A stretch of 64,000 nt of DNA, from NCBI RefSeq assembly GCF_011386835.1, contig NC_088792.1, positions 40,848,882-40,912,881 of the forward strand, given 5' to 3'. The stretch comes from Chrysemys picta bellii (Eukaryota; Chordata; Testudines; Emydidae). The position numbers and the translations under genes are program-made. Below, piece by piece: positions 1 to 10,534 of this stretch. The stretch's first letter is position 1; each line of letters begins with the position of its first letter. Under the pieces are notes generated by a model. It did not search any database and was not told the origin of the DNA. It was given only the letters and a program-made list of their open reading frames with translations.

Positions 1-651
1 CAGTGGGGTACAGGAGTCTGGTAGAGGGCAAATATACGGGTCACTGGATGAGTAGTTTTCTGTTTCCTGAGTGACCAGAGCAGGGGCTGCACTAGAGTAT
101 TCAGGAATCTGCTAGAACCAGTTCAGGCAGGCAGGCTAATTAGGACACCTGGAGCCAATTAAGAAGAAGCTGCTAGAATCAATTAAGGCAGGCTAATCAG
201 GGCACCTGGGTTTTTAAAAGGAGCTCACTTCAGTTTGTGGTGCGAGTGTGAGGAGCTGGGAGCAAGAGGCGCAAGGAGCAGAGAGTGAGAGGGTGTGCTG
301 CTGGAGGACCGAGGAGCACAAGCGTTATCAGACACCAGGAGGAAGGTCCTTTGGTGAGAATAAGGAAGGTGTTTGGAGGAGGCCATGGGGAAGTAGCCCA
401 GGGAGTTGTAGCTTTCATGCAGCTGTTACAGGAGGCACTATAGACAGCTGCAGTCCACAGGGCCCTGGGCTGGAACCCAGAGTAGAGGGTGGGCCCAGGT
501 TCCCCCCAAACCTCCCAATTGACTTGGACTGTGAGGTCTTCCAGAGGGGAAGGTCTCTGGGCTGTTCCCCAACCCACATGGTGAATCTCTGAAGCAAGAA
601 AATCCACCAATAAGCGCAGGACCACCAAGATAGAGGAGGAACTTTGTCACA
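1..651 (+). mobile_element. Solo LTR, left-truncated by window (duplicate of LTR at 4,725)
   Basis: Duplicate copy of the LTR at 4,725-5,391, lacking its first 16 bases because the window starts inside it. It ends in TTTGTCACA at 651, followed by AGGT (652-655), the right target duplication. A TATA-like stretch lies near 210-217. It belongs to an endogenous-retrovirus-like or LTR-retrotransposon family; no internal genes accompany it. Confidence 0.75.
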
Positions 652-1642
652 AGGTATAGTGAGGAGTTTTGGAATATCAAATAACATCCCACATATACTG
701 TTGTGTTCCTTGAGCTGCATGAAACGTTCTTCAACTAACTGTATTGCACAATCTAGGACCTGGTTAAAGAATTCAACTTTGAATGGTTGTTTGGGGTCTC
801 TTATGGGATTATCCCATACCTCGTAATCAAAATGTCTTCTTCTTTAGTAACTCTTGTATTCTTGAATTGGTGGAAAAATAGCTTCAGTGTGAAGTTCCTC
901 TGCCAATTTCTGTGCACTCTTCAGAACGTTTTGAAATCCCTCATCTAACCACTAAGACTGTAGGTATGACTTTGCTTTGCTTTGCCCAGTTGTTCCATTG
1001 CTCCAGATATATCAAGGTCAACGCCTTGGAGTCTCTTGCTTACAACATTTATTTCAAACAGTATATCATGCCTCAACACTACAGGGCTGCCCAGAGGACT
1101 CAGGGGGCCCCCGCTGCTGAATTGCCGCTGAAGACTTCGGTGGTGGGTCCTGGGGCAGAAGGACCCCCCGCCGCGGGTCTTCAGGGCACTTCGGCAGCAA
1201 GTCCCGGAGCGGAAGGACCCCACGCCGCTGAACTGCTTCCGAAGACCCGGAGCAGAAGAAGCTCCAGGGGCCTGGGCCCTGCGAGAGTTTTCCGGGGCCC
1301 CCGGAGCAAGTGAAGGACTCTGCTCCAGGGGCCCCGAAAAACTCTCGTGGGGGCCTGGGGCAAATTGCCCCACTTGCACCCCCCTCTGGACGGCCCTGCA
1401 ACACTAAGCCACACAGAAATTTGAAGTTATGTATGTTTCTGGTGATTCCATTTCCCTCTGCCACTGTTCTCCCATGAACAGTTCCTGTCATAGCATTATG
1501 CTCCATAATGGCAACTATGGCATCATCTATCTTCCCAATTTGGTCTTTGATAGGCTTTATCGTCTCCACTCGACTTTCCTATCATGTGGCACTCAGTGGT
1601 TTCAGTGTCAGAGACGATGTTCCCAGATGTTGCTTCAAAATT
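652..1642 (-). pseudogene. hAT/ZMYM1-like transposase fragment, middle part (duplicate copy)
   Basis: Minus-strand reading gives pieces of a hAT transposase, such as HDILFEINVVSK (about 1,040-1,070) and the short block QLKEHNSI near 700. It corresponds exactly to 5,392-6,382 in the second copy. It carries the same MITE (1,082-1,398) and the same breaks, and it stops abruptly at the duplication junction. It cannot encode a protein. Confidence 0.8.
1082..1398. mobile_element. Non-autonomous hAT MITE (copy 1)
   Basis: A GC-rich 317-bp element with inverted ends (CAGGGCTGCC / GGACGGCCCTG) flanked by the perfect 8-bp duplication CAACACTA (1,074-1,081 and 1,399-1,406). An 8-bp duplication is the hAT signature. 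It interrupts the hAT transposase fragment on the minus strand. Open frames inside it on both strands are by-products of GC richness. Confidence 0.85.
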
Positions 1643-1988
1643 ATTCCCTTTTCACTCGTTCCAGATAATTGAAAAATTAATTGAACTTATTAAAAATACA
1701 ATAGTTGTGCCATGGGTCATGAATTATGTTATGCTGTATGGGGAAGATTACAGTATGCAGGAGCAGGTGAAAAAAGGTACTTTTTTGGAAGTGATTGAAA
1801 GAGGCCTGGCAACCTGGCAAAAGGCTGCTGCACATGTTCATTGTGGGAGACACAGATACACAAGTAACATTCTATGGGCCAGCAAGGCTCAAACATGTCA
1901 CATAGAATTACTATTCAAACCATGCCACTCTCTGAGCTGCACAATTTGAGCAGAAAAACAGGCATGTGTTCCAAACTTTGGACAGGCG

Positions 1989-2158
1989 TAAAATTTTCAA
2001 AAGTGTCTAAATAACGTAGGTGACTAAGTCCCATTACTGAAAATGACTTAGGACCCTAACTCTCACTGAAAGTTAACTGGACAATCAATGAGAGTTTGAC
2101 TCCTAAATTCCAAAGTCACTTTCAAAAATAGGATTAAGATGCTTTTGGAAATTTTAAC
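1989..2158. mobile_element. Degenerate foldback MITE
   Basis: Begins AAATTTTCAAAAGTGTCTA and ends in its approximate complement TTTTGGAAATTTTA. Inside are repeated 'gactaag/cttagga' motifs. It resembles the better-preserved MITE at 18,470-18,661, which shares the TTTTCAAAAGTG terminal motif. Confidence 0.55.
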
Positions 2159-2181
2159 CCAAATCTTCAGCTGGTATAAAT

Positions 2182-2307
2182 TAGGGTGACCAGACAGCAA
2201 GTGTGAAAAATCAGGAAAGGAGGTTGGGGGGGTTAAAGGTGCCTATACAAGACAAAGCCCCAAATATTGGGACTGTCCCTATAAAATCGGGACATCTGGT
2301 CACCCTA
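2182..2307. mobile_element. Mariner-type MITE with TAGGGTGACCAGA ends
   Basis: A 126-bp element with inverted ends TAGGGTGACCAGA and TCTGGTCACCCTA. The outer TA is compatible with a Tc1/mariner-type target duplication. A longer element with related ends lies at 25,839-26,211. Confidence 0.75.
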
Positions 2308-2363
2308 GTGTAAGTTGATTAGCTCCAGTGAAGTCAACAGAGCTACACTGATTTACACCTAAA
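2308..2363. repeat. Short foldback repeat
   Basis: An imperfect hairpin: GTGTAAGTTGATTAGCTC on the left pairs with GAGCTACACTGATTTACAC on the right. Probably a small MITE remnant abutting the preceding element. Confidence 0.45.
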
Positions 2364-2815
2364 GAGGATCTGGCCCTATTACACAGTAACAACCCATTCC
2401 TTTTTAAGATGTCAGCACAGAATGTCCATGAGACAAAGGGTAACTGGAAGCCTGAGTAAACAGGAGGATATGTAATAAAGTGATCACACTTCTCAACTGT
2501 CTTTTGGGTCAGGACCTGACATACCAAGGGAAAGAACATGCACAAATATCTAAAAAGCCTCCCCACTAAACCTGAATATTGCTGTTCATCATATCTGGAC
2601 ACTGTAACTGCTTCCAAATCATATTGCACTGAACTTGCCAATTGATTTTTAATAAATAATTTTTCTAACATTTTTACTTTGCTTCTAAAACTCAACAGGG
2701 CTGGCAAAAGTATTAACCTAAACATTATTTGTAAAGAAGTTGACCAATGTCACATGGTTGATGAGAGATACTTTCAGAAGTGTCTTAAATAATATCTGCA
2801 CAATGTATGCAGTAA

Positions 2816-2888
2816 GGGCTTGATTCAAAGCCCTTTGAAGTCCATGGCAAGACTCCCACAGACTTCAGGGGGCTTTGAATCAGATCCT
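2816..2888. repeat. Short foldback repeat
   Basis: GGGCTTGATTCAAAGCCC on the left is nearly complementary to GGGCTTTGAATCAGATCC on the right, giving a ~73-bp hairpin typical of dispersed sauropsid foldback MITEs. Confidence 0.55.
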
Positions 2889-4724
2889 AAATATAGGCCA
2901 GTTCCCAGGAGGGACCAAGAGGCTAAGTGCACTACTTGACTTTATGCAGCAATATTAAAAGAACTTTCATAGGATAAGCTAGTGACAGAATGACTAAAAT
3001 CACATTGCTATTTTATTGCTCCTTCTAACTGGAATCTCATTGGGGTAGCAAGTCGCTTGCGTTGATGGGGAAAAAGAGAGAGTTATGTCACACAAATGTG
3101 TTACTCACTGAACCACTCCATGTAATAGGCTCCAATTTCCTCTTTGCTACACCATTTTTTAAAAAAAATTGCTAATTTTTTTGTGCTGATGATGAATGAT
3201 ACCAATTTACTCAGGACTGATTCTACTGGCTAGAGAGTCAGGCACATGGCAGACAGCCTCTGAAAGTTTTTCATATAGCTATTGTGCCAAACTGCAAGGT
3301 GACTATGCCATATAGATGAATGTCTACTGTGGACAAGTAGAAAAACTAATTTTACCTTGTGACCAAAGTCAAATTTGAATGCAAGCTGGTACACGAACTT
3401 ACTAAACTAGTAAGTCATTGCGAGGCTCTCAATATACTTTCTGCTCCAGTTTCCTCAAAAGAGCTAAATTTAATCACATCACTGATGTCTTTTAAATCCC
3501 AGAGAGTTGCATTTGCAAATCTGTAACTGCTGTAAGGCTTTTTGATGCCTATGTTATACCTTCAGACCTTTGTCCAGACATTTCCTTCATATATTTTTAG
3601 GTAACATTCACCATTATAAAGAAATCTTTGAATAAACATTCACTGTGAAAAGTGAAGGGGAGAAGTATCTAGTAGCAGAAAAAATAAAACCAAACCATCT
3701 AGTACATATGCCTTTCTAAGTAAGAATTATATTATTGTCAACCTTATCTATCTTCTCCCCATCCTGTCTCTGGCCCTCACTTACCATGTAACAATTACAT
3801 TGAGATTGTCCTCTCTTCAGGGCAGATATTATGTCTTAGATGGCTTGAACACATTTCTGGGGGCTCAAAAATACATAATTGTAATAATATGCAAGCTCTT
3901 GTTTATTTCCTTAAGAACAATCCAATATAACTCAATTCTAGTGACATTTAAGTGCAGCACTTATACCACCAATTGAGCCTACTAGCTTCACAGATGCAGC
4001 TGCATGCAGGGTTGCCTAGGGCCGGCCCACAACATTTTGCCACGTGAGGCAGGGAGCTCAAATGATGCCCCCACACCCCGTCGCTTGGGCCAAAACTTTG
4101 AAAGGTCTCAATTCTGCCTTCTTCCTGTTCTACTCCTCTCATGGTACTGCTCTGCTACCTACCCCAATAAAGGAGAACTAACAACTTAAAATGCCTTGTT
4201 CAAAAATTGTAAGTAACACTTAACTTTCAAACGCCTGAACAGCAAATGTAACTTTTCTTGTCTGCATAGTAAACACTGGCATTTTTATCTGTTTGAATAA
4301 TCAAAGTGGTGCTTTCCGTGCCTTCTTGGTTGCAAAGATTTGAACTGCTTCCTGAAGGTCCACAGTCTGGGCCAGCTCATGCTCTATTGAGATGGTTGCA
4401 AGGCCGACCAGCCTCTCCTGTGTCATTGTGGAGCGTAGATGTGTTTTTATTAACTTCAGCTTGGAAAAACTGCATTCTCCACTGGCAACTGTTACAGGAA
4501 GTGTTAGAAGTATGCGCAGAGCAATAAAAGCATTTGGAAAGCAGGTGTTCATCTTATTTGTGCACATATATTCCAGAACAGCCTTTGGAGTTGATCCTGC
4601 TGAAATGTATCTTGAAAGGGCTTTCAGTTCATCACCTAAATTACTCGCATCAATATTGCGCATGTCTTCATGTGTCAACACTGTGTCTAGTGCCCTGCAT
4701 TGCTGGTATAGGTCTTCTTCAGGT

Positions 4725-5391
4725 TGTGACAGACCCAGACCAGTGGGGTACAGGAGTCTGGTAGAGGGCAAATATACGGGTCACTGGATGAGTAGTTTTC
4801 TGTTTCCTGAGTGACCAGAGCAGGGGCTGCACTAGAGTATTCAGGAATCTGCTAGAACCAGTTCAGGCAGGCAGGCTAATTAGGACACCTGGAGCCAATT
4901 AAGAAGAAGCTGCTAGAATCAATTAAGGCAGGCTAATCAGGGCACCTGGGTTTTTAAAAGGAGCTCACTTCAGTTTGTGGTGCGAGTGTGAGGAGCTGGG
5001 AGCAAGAGGCGCAAGGAGCAGAGAGTGAGAGGGTGTGCTGCTGGAGGACCGAGGAGCACAAGCGTTATCAGACACCAGGAGGAAGGTCCTTTGGTGAGAA
5101 TAAGGAAGGTGTTTGGAGGAGGCCATGGGGAAGTAGCCCAGGGAGTTGTAGCTTTCATGCAGCTGTTACAGGAGGCACTATAGACAGCTGCAGTCCACAG
5201 GGCCCTGGGCTGGAACCCAGAGTAGAGGGTGGGCCCAGGTTCCCCCCAAACCTCCCAATTGACTTGGACTGTGAGGTCTTCCAGAGGGGAAGGTCTCTGG
5301 GCTGTTCCCCAACCCACATGGTGAATCTCTGAAGCAAGAAAATCCACCAATAAGCGCAGGACCACCAAGATAGAGGAGGAACTTTGTCACA
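4725..5391 (+). mobile_element. Solo LTR inserted in the hAT transposase gene
   Basis: A 667-bp element with TG...CA ends (TGTGACAGACCC / CTTTGTCACA) flanked by a 4-bp duplication AGGT (4,721-4,724 and 5,392-5,395). Removing it rejoins the hAT reading. A TATA-like stretch lies near 4,951. The 4-bp duplication fits gammaretrovirus-like (ERV1) or some Gypsy elements. No internal retroviral genes are present. It shares its upstream part with the LTR at 39,373-42,349. Confidence 0.85.
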
Positions 5392-6382
5392 AGGTATAGT
5401 GAGGAGTTTTGGAATATCAAATAACATCCCACATATACTGTTGTGTTCCTTGAGCTGCATGAAACGTTCTTCAACTAACTGTATTGCACAATCTAGGACC
5501 TGGTTAAAGAATTCAACTTTGAATGGTTGTTTGGGGTCTCTTATGGGATTATCCCATACCTCGTAATCAAAATGTCTTCTTCTTTAGTAACTCTTGTATT
5601 CTTGAATTGGTGGAAAAATAGCTTCAGTGTGAAGTTCCTCTGCCAATTTCTGTGCACTCTTCAGAACGTTTTGAAATCCCTCATCTAACCACTAAGACTG
5701 TAGGTATGACTTTGCTTTGCTTTGCCCAGTTGTTCCATTGCTCCAGATATATCAAGGTCAACGCCTTGGAGTCTCTTGCTTACAACATTTATTTCAAACA
5801 GTATATCATGCCTCAACACTACAGGGCTGCCCAGAGGACTCAGGGGGCCCCCGCTGCTGAATTGCCGCTGAAGACTTCGGTGGTGGGTCCTGGGGCAGAA
5901 GGACCCCCCGCCGCGGGTCTTCAGGGCACTTCGGCAGCAAGTCCCGGAGCGGAAGGACCCCACGCCGCTGAACTGCTTCCGAAGACCCGGAGCAGAAGAA
6001 GCTCCAGGGGCCTGGGCCCTGCGAGAGTTTTCCGGGGCCCCCGGAGCAAGTGAAGGACTCTGCTCCAGGGGCCCCGAAAAACTCTCGTGGGGGCCTGGGG
6101 CAAATTGCCCCACTTGCACCCCCCTCTGGACGGCCCTGCAACACTAAGCCACACAGAAATTTGAAGTTATGTATGTTTCTGGTGATTCCATTTCCCTCTG
6201 CCACTGTTCTCCCATGAACAGTTCCTGTCATAGCATTATGCTCCATAATGGCAACTATGGCATCATCTATCTTCCCAATTTGGTCTTTGATAGGCTTTAT
6301 CGTCTCCACTCGACTTTCCTATCATGTGGCACTCAGTGGTTTCAGTGTCAGAGACGATGTTCCCAGATGTTGCTTCAAAATT
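4741..6382. repeat. Second copy of the duplicated segment
   Basis: Matches 1-1,642. Here the segment sits in its native context: hAT transposase continues on both sides (C-terminus to the left, N-terminus to the right). This shows it is the parental arrangement and that the junction at 1,642/1,643 is the novel one. Confidence 0.9.
5822..6138. mobile_element. Non-autonomous hAT MITE (copy 2)
   Basis: The same 317-bp element as at 1,082-1,398, with target duplication CAACACTA at 5,814-5,821 and 6,139-6,146. It splits the transposase between the segments encoding FKFLCGLV and HDILFEINVV. The MITE is in the transposase of a different, larger hAT. Confidence 0.85.
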
Positions 6383-8453
6383 TGCCATCGATGAGTTGAC
6401 GCAGAGAAAAATACATAGATGCTCTGAATTAGATTAACAAATTCAGCAGCCTCACTAGAAGCTGATGCTGCATCACTGACCACCAAGTTCAATGAATGAG
6501 AACGGCACGAGACAAAAAAAGCTCGAGGGTTTAACTCTTGGATCCGTGTCTGCACTCCTCTGTTCTTTCCTCTCATTGGCACCATTATCGTGGCCCTGAC
6601 CTCTCATGTCAGCTATCGCAATTCCTGTATCTTCCAGCTTTTCAAGAAGCACATTTGTTATACCAGCTCCTGTAGTATCATCAATGTCAATAAATTCTAG
6701 AAAATGCTCTCTGACAGTCACCATTGCAGGGACCTTTTCACCAGGTTCTATTGTTGTTACAAAAAGCACTATTAAAGTCATTTATTCCATATGGCTGATG
6801 TCAGGTGTGCAGTCCAGAATAACAGAGTAATATCTTGATGACTTCAGATCTGCCACAATCTTCTGTTTGACTTTTGTTGCCAGTAACTGTATGATCTTAT
6901 TTTGAATTGTTTTTCCAAGGCAGTGGTGTGTGTAGATTTCTTGGGTGGTGACTCTTCTTAGATTCTCCTGGAGTACAGCATCAAATTCAGCCATCAGCTC
7001 CACAATTTTAAGGAAGTTTCCATTGTTTGGCACATACAGCTGATATGAAGTGCCACGCAGTGCTAGGTTTTGGGTAGCAAGGAGTCTCACAATGGCAGTG
7101 AGCCTTTTCAGAACATTTTGCCAGTAAAGAGACTCTGATGCAATCTTCTCTTGATGCTGATCTTCTATGGTGGCCTTTAACCTTAGTCTCATCTCAAGCT
7201 CTTTCTACCTATAGAATGCTCTCTGGTGATTTGCTGCCTTCTCATGGCATGACAGATTTCTAGCCAGATTTTTTCAATCCTTTGTTCCTGTAGAACCCAA
7301 TGTGGCTGGAACATTAGACTGGAAGAGTTTGCAACAAAAACAGTATGGAGCATTCTGGGTTTTTGAGTACATAAGCCATGGCCTCTCCACTTTGTCACCA
7401 TTGGGGATTTCACACCAGTAATGTGTTGGATGGAAACTTCTATTTTCATTGTCTTGGGGAACATGAAGTTTTTCACTTGCTGTGGCCCATGCAGTACAAG
7501 GAAGTCCCTCAGGCTACTGCTCAAGTGGGTCCACAGTCCTGGATCATCTAGACTTAAGGAACTAAACTCAGCAGCAGCTGTTTCTTGCGCCTCCACCACA
7601 CTCTTCTCTGATCTACACTTTTCTTCAGGAATGTGCATGGTTACATCCATTTGAGATGGAGATATGGATGCGGCAGTAGCTGCCAGGTCACCTGCACTTT
7701 GACTAACTGGAAGATCAGGCATCTCCTCACCACTCACATCCTCACTGGGGCCGGAAGGCTCACCATGAACATTTGTGTCTATGTATCTCAGGAGAGCTCC
7801 TTCCTGCTTAGATAGAAAAGCTTCCTTTGCTTTCTTTCTTTTTCTGAATGCTGCCCCAGAAGGGCGTTTTCTTCTTTCACTCATGACTGCTGTTCTGTGC
7901 CAGCTATAGTGGCTCTCAACACTCAATTGAAGGAGACAAATAAGCAGGCTGGTAGCAGGGCCTGGTGAGGGAAGATAGCAGTGTCTTAAGGGCCTAACTG
8001 GCTGCTACTACTTCAGTTGACTGCCTGTTCTCCTCAAGTGGGTTTCAGGGAAGCAGCGGGAAACAGGAAGCTCCCTGAGAAGCTGGTGTTAATCAGTCCA
8101 GGTTCCTGGGGGTGCTAGAGAGGTACATAAGAGTCTCCTCCTCCTCTGTCTCCCTGAAGCTGCTGCTACTTTCTGTTATTCTCTCTCACCATTTCTCCTG
8201 CCTGCCTGTAATGTCTCTTGTGCCCTCCTTCCTCCAGCACAGCACTCCACTATCTCTGTGCATCTAGAGCAGAGAGAATACATATGCACCAGCAGCAGAC
8301 ACAATTTTCTACACTCTGGGTCCTAGTGGCGTGTTTTTCAGTTGGGTGGGGAACAGAAAATTTAAATTGTTCACAAAAAGCCAACAACTTGTATTACTAT
8401 ATTTGCTTAAAAACAGAACAAATTCTCTTCCTCACATCCATCCCTGCCTATTA

Positions 8454-9799
8454 GAACCATAGAAGATTAGAGTTGGAGGAGACCTCAGGAGGTCAGCTAC
8501 TCCAACCCCCTGTTCAAAGCAGGACCAACCCCAGCTAAATCATCCCAGCCAAGCCTTTGTCAATCCGAGCTTTAAAAACCTCTAAGGATGGAGATTCCAC
8601 CACCTCCCTAGGTAACTCACTACCGTGCTTCACCACCCTCCTAGTGAACACGTTTTTCCTAATATCCAAACTAGACCTCGCCCACTGCAACTTGAGACCA
8701 TTGCTTCTTGTTCTGTCATCTGCCACCACTGAGAAATGACTAGCTCCATCCACTTTGGAACCCCACTTCAGGTAGTTGAAAGCTGCTAATCCCCCCTCAC
8801 TCTTCTTTTTTACAGACTAAAGAAGTCCAGTTCAAAATAAGTCGGTATCAAAAGCTTTGCTAAAGTCAAGGTATATCACGTCCACCACTTTCCCCATATC
8901 CACAGAGCCAGTTATCTCATCGTAGAAGGCAATCAGGTTGGTCAGGTATGACTTGCCCTTCGTGAATCCATGTTGACTGTTCCTGATCACCTTCCTTTCC
9001 TCCAAGTGCTTCAACATGGATTCCTTGAGGACCTGCTCCATGATTTTTCCAGGGACTGAGGTCAGGCTGACCGGTCTGTAGCTCCCCAGATTCTCCTTCT
9101 TCCCTTTTTTAAAGAGGTGCACTATATTCTCCTTTTTCCAATCGTCCGGGACCTCCCCAGATCATCACGAGTTTTCAAAGATAATGGCCAATGGCCCTGC
9201 AATCACATCAGCCAACTCCCTCAGCACCCTCGAATGCATTGCGTCCGCCCCCATGGACTTTTGCATGTCCAGCTTTTCTAAGTAGTCCTTAACCTGTTCT
9301 TTCACCACTGAGGCCTGCTCAGCTCCTCCCCATGATGTGCAGCCCAGTGCAGCAGTCTGGGAGGTGGCCTTGTCTGTGAAGACAGAGGCTAAAATAGCAC
9401 TGAGTACTTCTGCTTTTTCCACATCATCTGTCATGAGGTTGCCTCCCCCATTCAGTAAGGGTCCCACACTTTCCCTGACCTCCTTCTCCTTCTTGTTGCT
9501 AACATACCTGTAGAAACCCTTCTTGTTACCCTTCACATCCCTTGCTAGCTGCAACTCCAATTTATACTCCTCCCTAGTCATCTGTCCAAGTTTCCACTTC
9601 TTGTAAGCTTCTTTTGTGTGTTTAAGCTCACTAAAGATTTCTCTGTTAAGCCAAGCTGGTTGCCTGCCATATTTGCTATTCTTTCTGCACATTGGGATGG
9701 TTTGTTCCTCAATAAAGCTTCTTTAAAATACAACCAGCTCTCCTGGACTCCTTTCCCCCCTCATATTAGCCTCCTAGGGGCTATATAGAGGATTATATA
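8454..9799 (-). pseudogene. CR1 LINE, 5'-truncated and internally deleted ORF2
   Basis: Minus-strand pieces of CR1 ORF2: the linker before the RT (9,692-9,165, including CRKNSKYGRQPAWLNREI), the RT domain start (9,122-8,832, motifs [20 protein letters not shown] and [10 protein letters not shown]), and the C-terminal tail (8,753-8,535, LDIRKNVFTRRVVKHGSELP). The RT catalytic core between roughly 8,832 and 8,816 is deleted. The 3' end at 8,454 reads like the common CR1 tail. The endonuclease is missing by 5' truncation. It is dead but relatively young by its long frames. The truncated 5' end forms the hairpin described next. Confidence 0.85.
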
Positions 9800-9859
9800 T
9801 CTCCCCTATATAATCCTCTATATAGCCCCTAGGAGGCTAATATGAGGGGGGAAAGGAGT
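9747..9859. repeat. Perfect 53-bp inverted repeat (hairpin) at the CR1 5' end
   Basis: Arms 9,747-9,799 and 9,807-9,859 are complementary at every position checked, separated by 7 bases (TCTCCCC). The left arm is the CR1 5'-truncated end. The right arm is its inverted copy, which runs directly into the microsatellite. Confidence 0.95.
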
Positions 9860-10534
9860 GTATGTATGTATGTATGTAGTATGTATGTAGTATGTATGTA
9901 GTATGTATGTAGTATGTATGTATGTAGTATGTATGTATGTAGTATGTATGTAGTATGTATGTATGTAGTATGTATGTATGTAGTATGTATGTAGTATGTA
10001 TGTATGTAGTATGTATGTATGTATGTATGTATGTATGTAGTATGTATGTATGTATGTATGTAGTATGTATGTATGTATGTATGTAGTATGTATGTATGTA
10101 TGTAGTATGTATGTATGTATGTATGTAGTATGTATGTATGTATGTAGTATGTATGTATGTATGTAGTATGTATGTATGTAATATGTATGTAATATGTAGT
10201 ATGTATGTAATATGTAGTATGTATGTAATATGTAGTATGTATGTAGTATGTAGTATGTATGTAGTATGTAGTATGTATGTAGTATGTATGTATGTAGTAT
10301 GTATGTAGTATGTATGTAGTATGTATGTAGTATGTATGTAATATGTATGTAGTATGTAATATGTATGTAGTATGTAGTATGTATGTAGTATGTATGTAGT
10401 ATGTATGTATGTATGTAGTATGTATGTATGTATGTAGTATGTATGTATGTAATATGTATGTATGTAATATGTATGTATGTATGTAATATGTATGTAATAT
10501 GTATGTATGTATGTAATATGTATGTATATATATA
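9860..10534. repeat. Composite TATG/TAGTATG microsatellite
   Basis: About 675 bp of (TATG)n runs punctuated by TAG or TAA trinucleotides, giving blocks of 4n+3 bases. On the minus strand all three frames stay open and read Tyr-Ile-His-Thr repeats; these are artefacts of the repeat and not genes. Confidence 0.95.

Larger units (their letters stand above)
1..1642. repeat. First copy of 4,740-bp tandem duplication (partial)
   Basis: Every base from 1 to 1,642 appears identical to 4,741-6,382 at a constant offset of 4,740. At 1,643 the sequences part: this copy continues into unrelated DNA while the second copy continues into hAT transposase. The repeated unit is therefore 1,643-6,382, and this is the end of a preceding copy whose start lies left of the window. 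Absence of visible differences over 1.6 kb means a very recent duplication or an assembly artefact. Confidence 0.9.
1643..4016. other. Unique part of the duplicated unit; no gene, four small MITE-like repeats
   Basis: AT-rich DNA with no supported coding region. It holds a degenerate inverted-repeat MITE at about 1,989-2,158, a TA-flanked MITE at 2,182-2,307, and two short foldback repeats at about 2,308-2,363 and 2,816-2,888. I see nothing further from 2,889 to 4,016. Confidence 0.6.
4017..8453 (-). pseudogene. Decayed hAT transposase gene (ZMYM1/DUF4371-like), with nested insertions
   Basis: On the minus strand the pieces run in family order. The N-terminal region starts near 7,881 (MSERRKRPSG), followed by a TTF-type zinc-finger region around 7,400-7,200 that needs a frame change and contains stops where tryptophans are expected. 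A DUF4371-like block spans 7,192-6,322, a middle part 6,309-5,396, and the C-terminal hATC dimerisation region 4,724-4,301 (motif LPVTVASGECSFSKLK). The gene is interrupted by a solo LTR (4,725-5,391) and a MITE (5,822-6,138), so it is inactive. The left terminus is near 4,017 (AGGGCCGGCCCAC). The 5' leader reaches about 8,453, where a CR1 abuts it; I could not find the second terminal repeat. Names such as ZMYM1-like reflect the domain set, not a host gene. Confidence 0.8.

Noticed and set aside
230..628. Frames repeated at 4,970-5,368
   Set aside because: They lie inside the solo LTR and show no domain; repetition is due to the duplication.
945..1569. Two Gly/Pro-rich minus-strand frames (and duplicates at 5,685-6,309)
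   Set aside because: They fuse transposase pieces with MITE sequence; not a real protein.
8535..8753. A separate small host gene
   Set aside because: The residues match the C-terminal end of CR1 ORF2 and lie in order with the other CR1 pieces.
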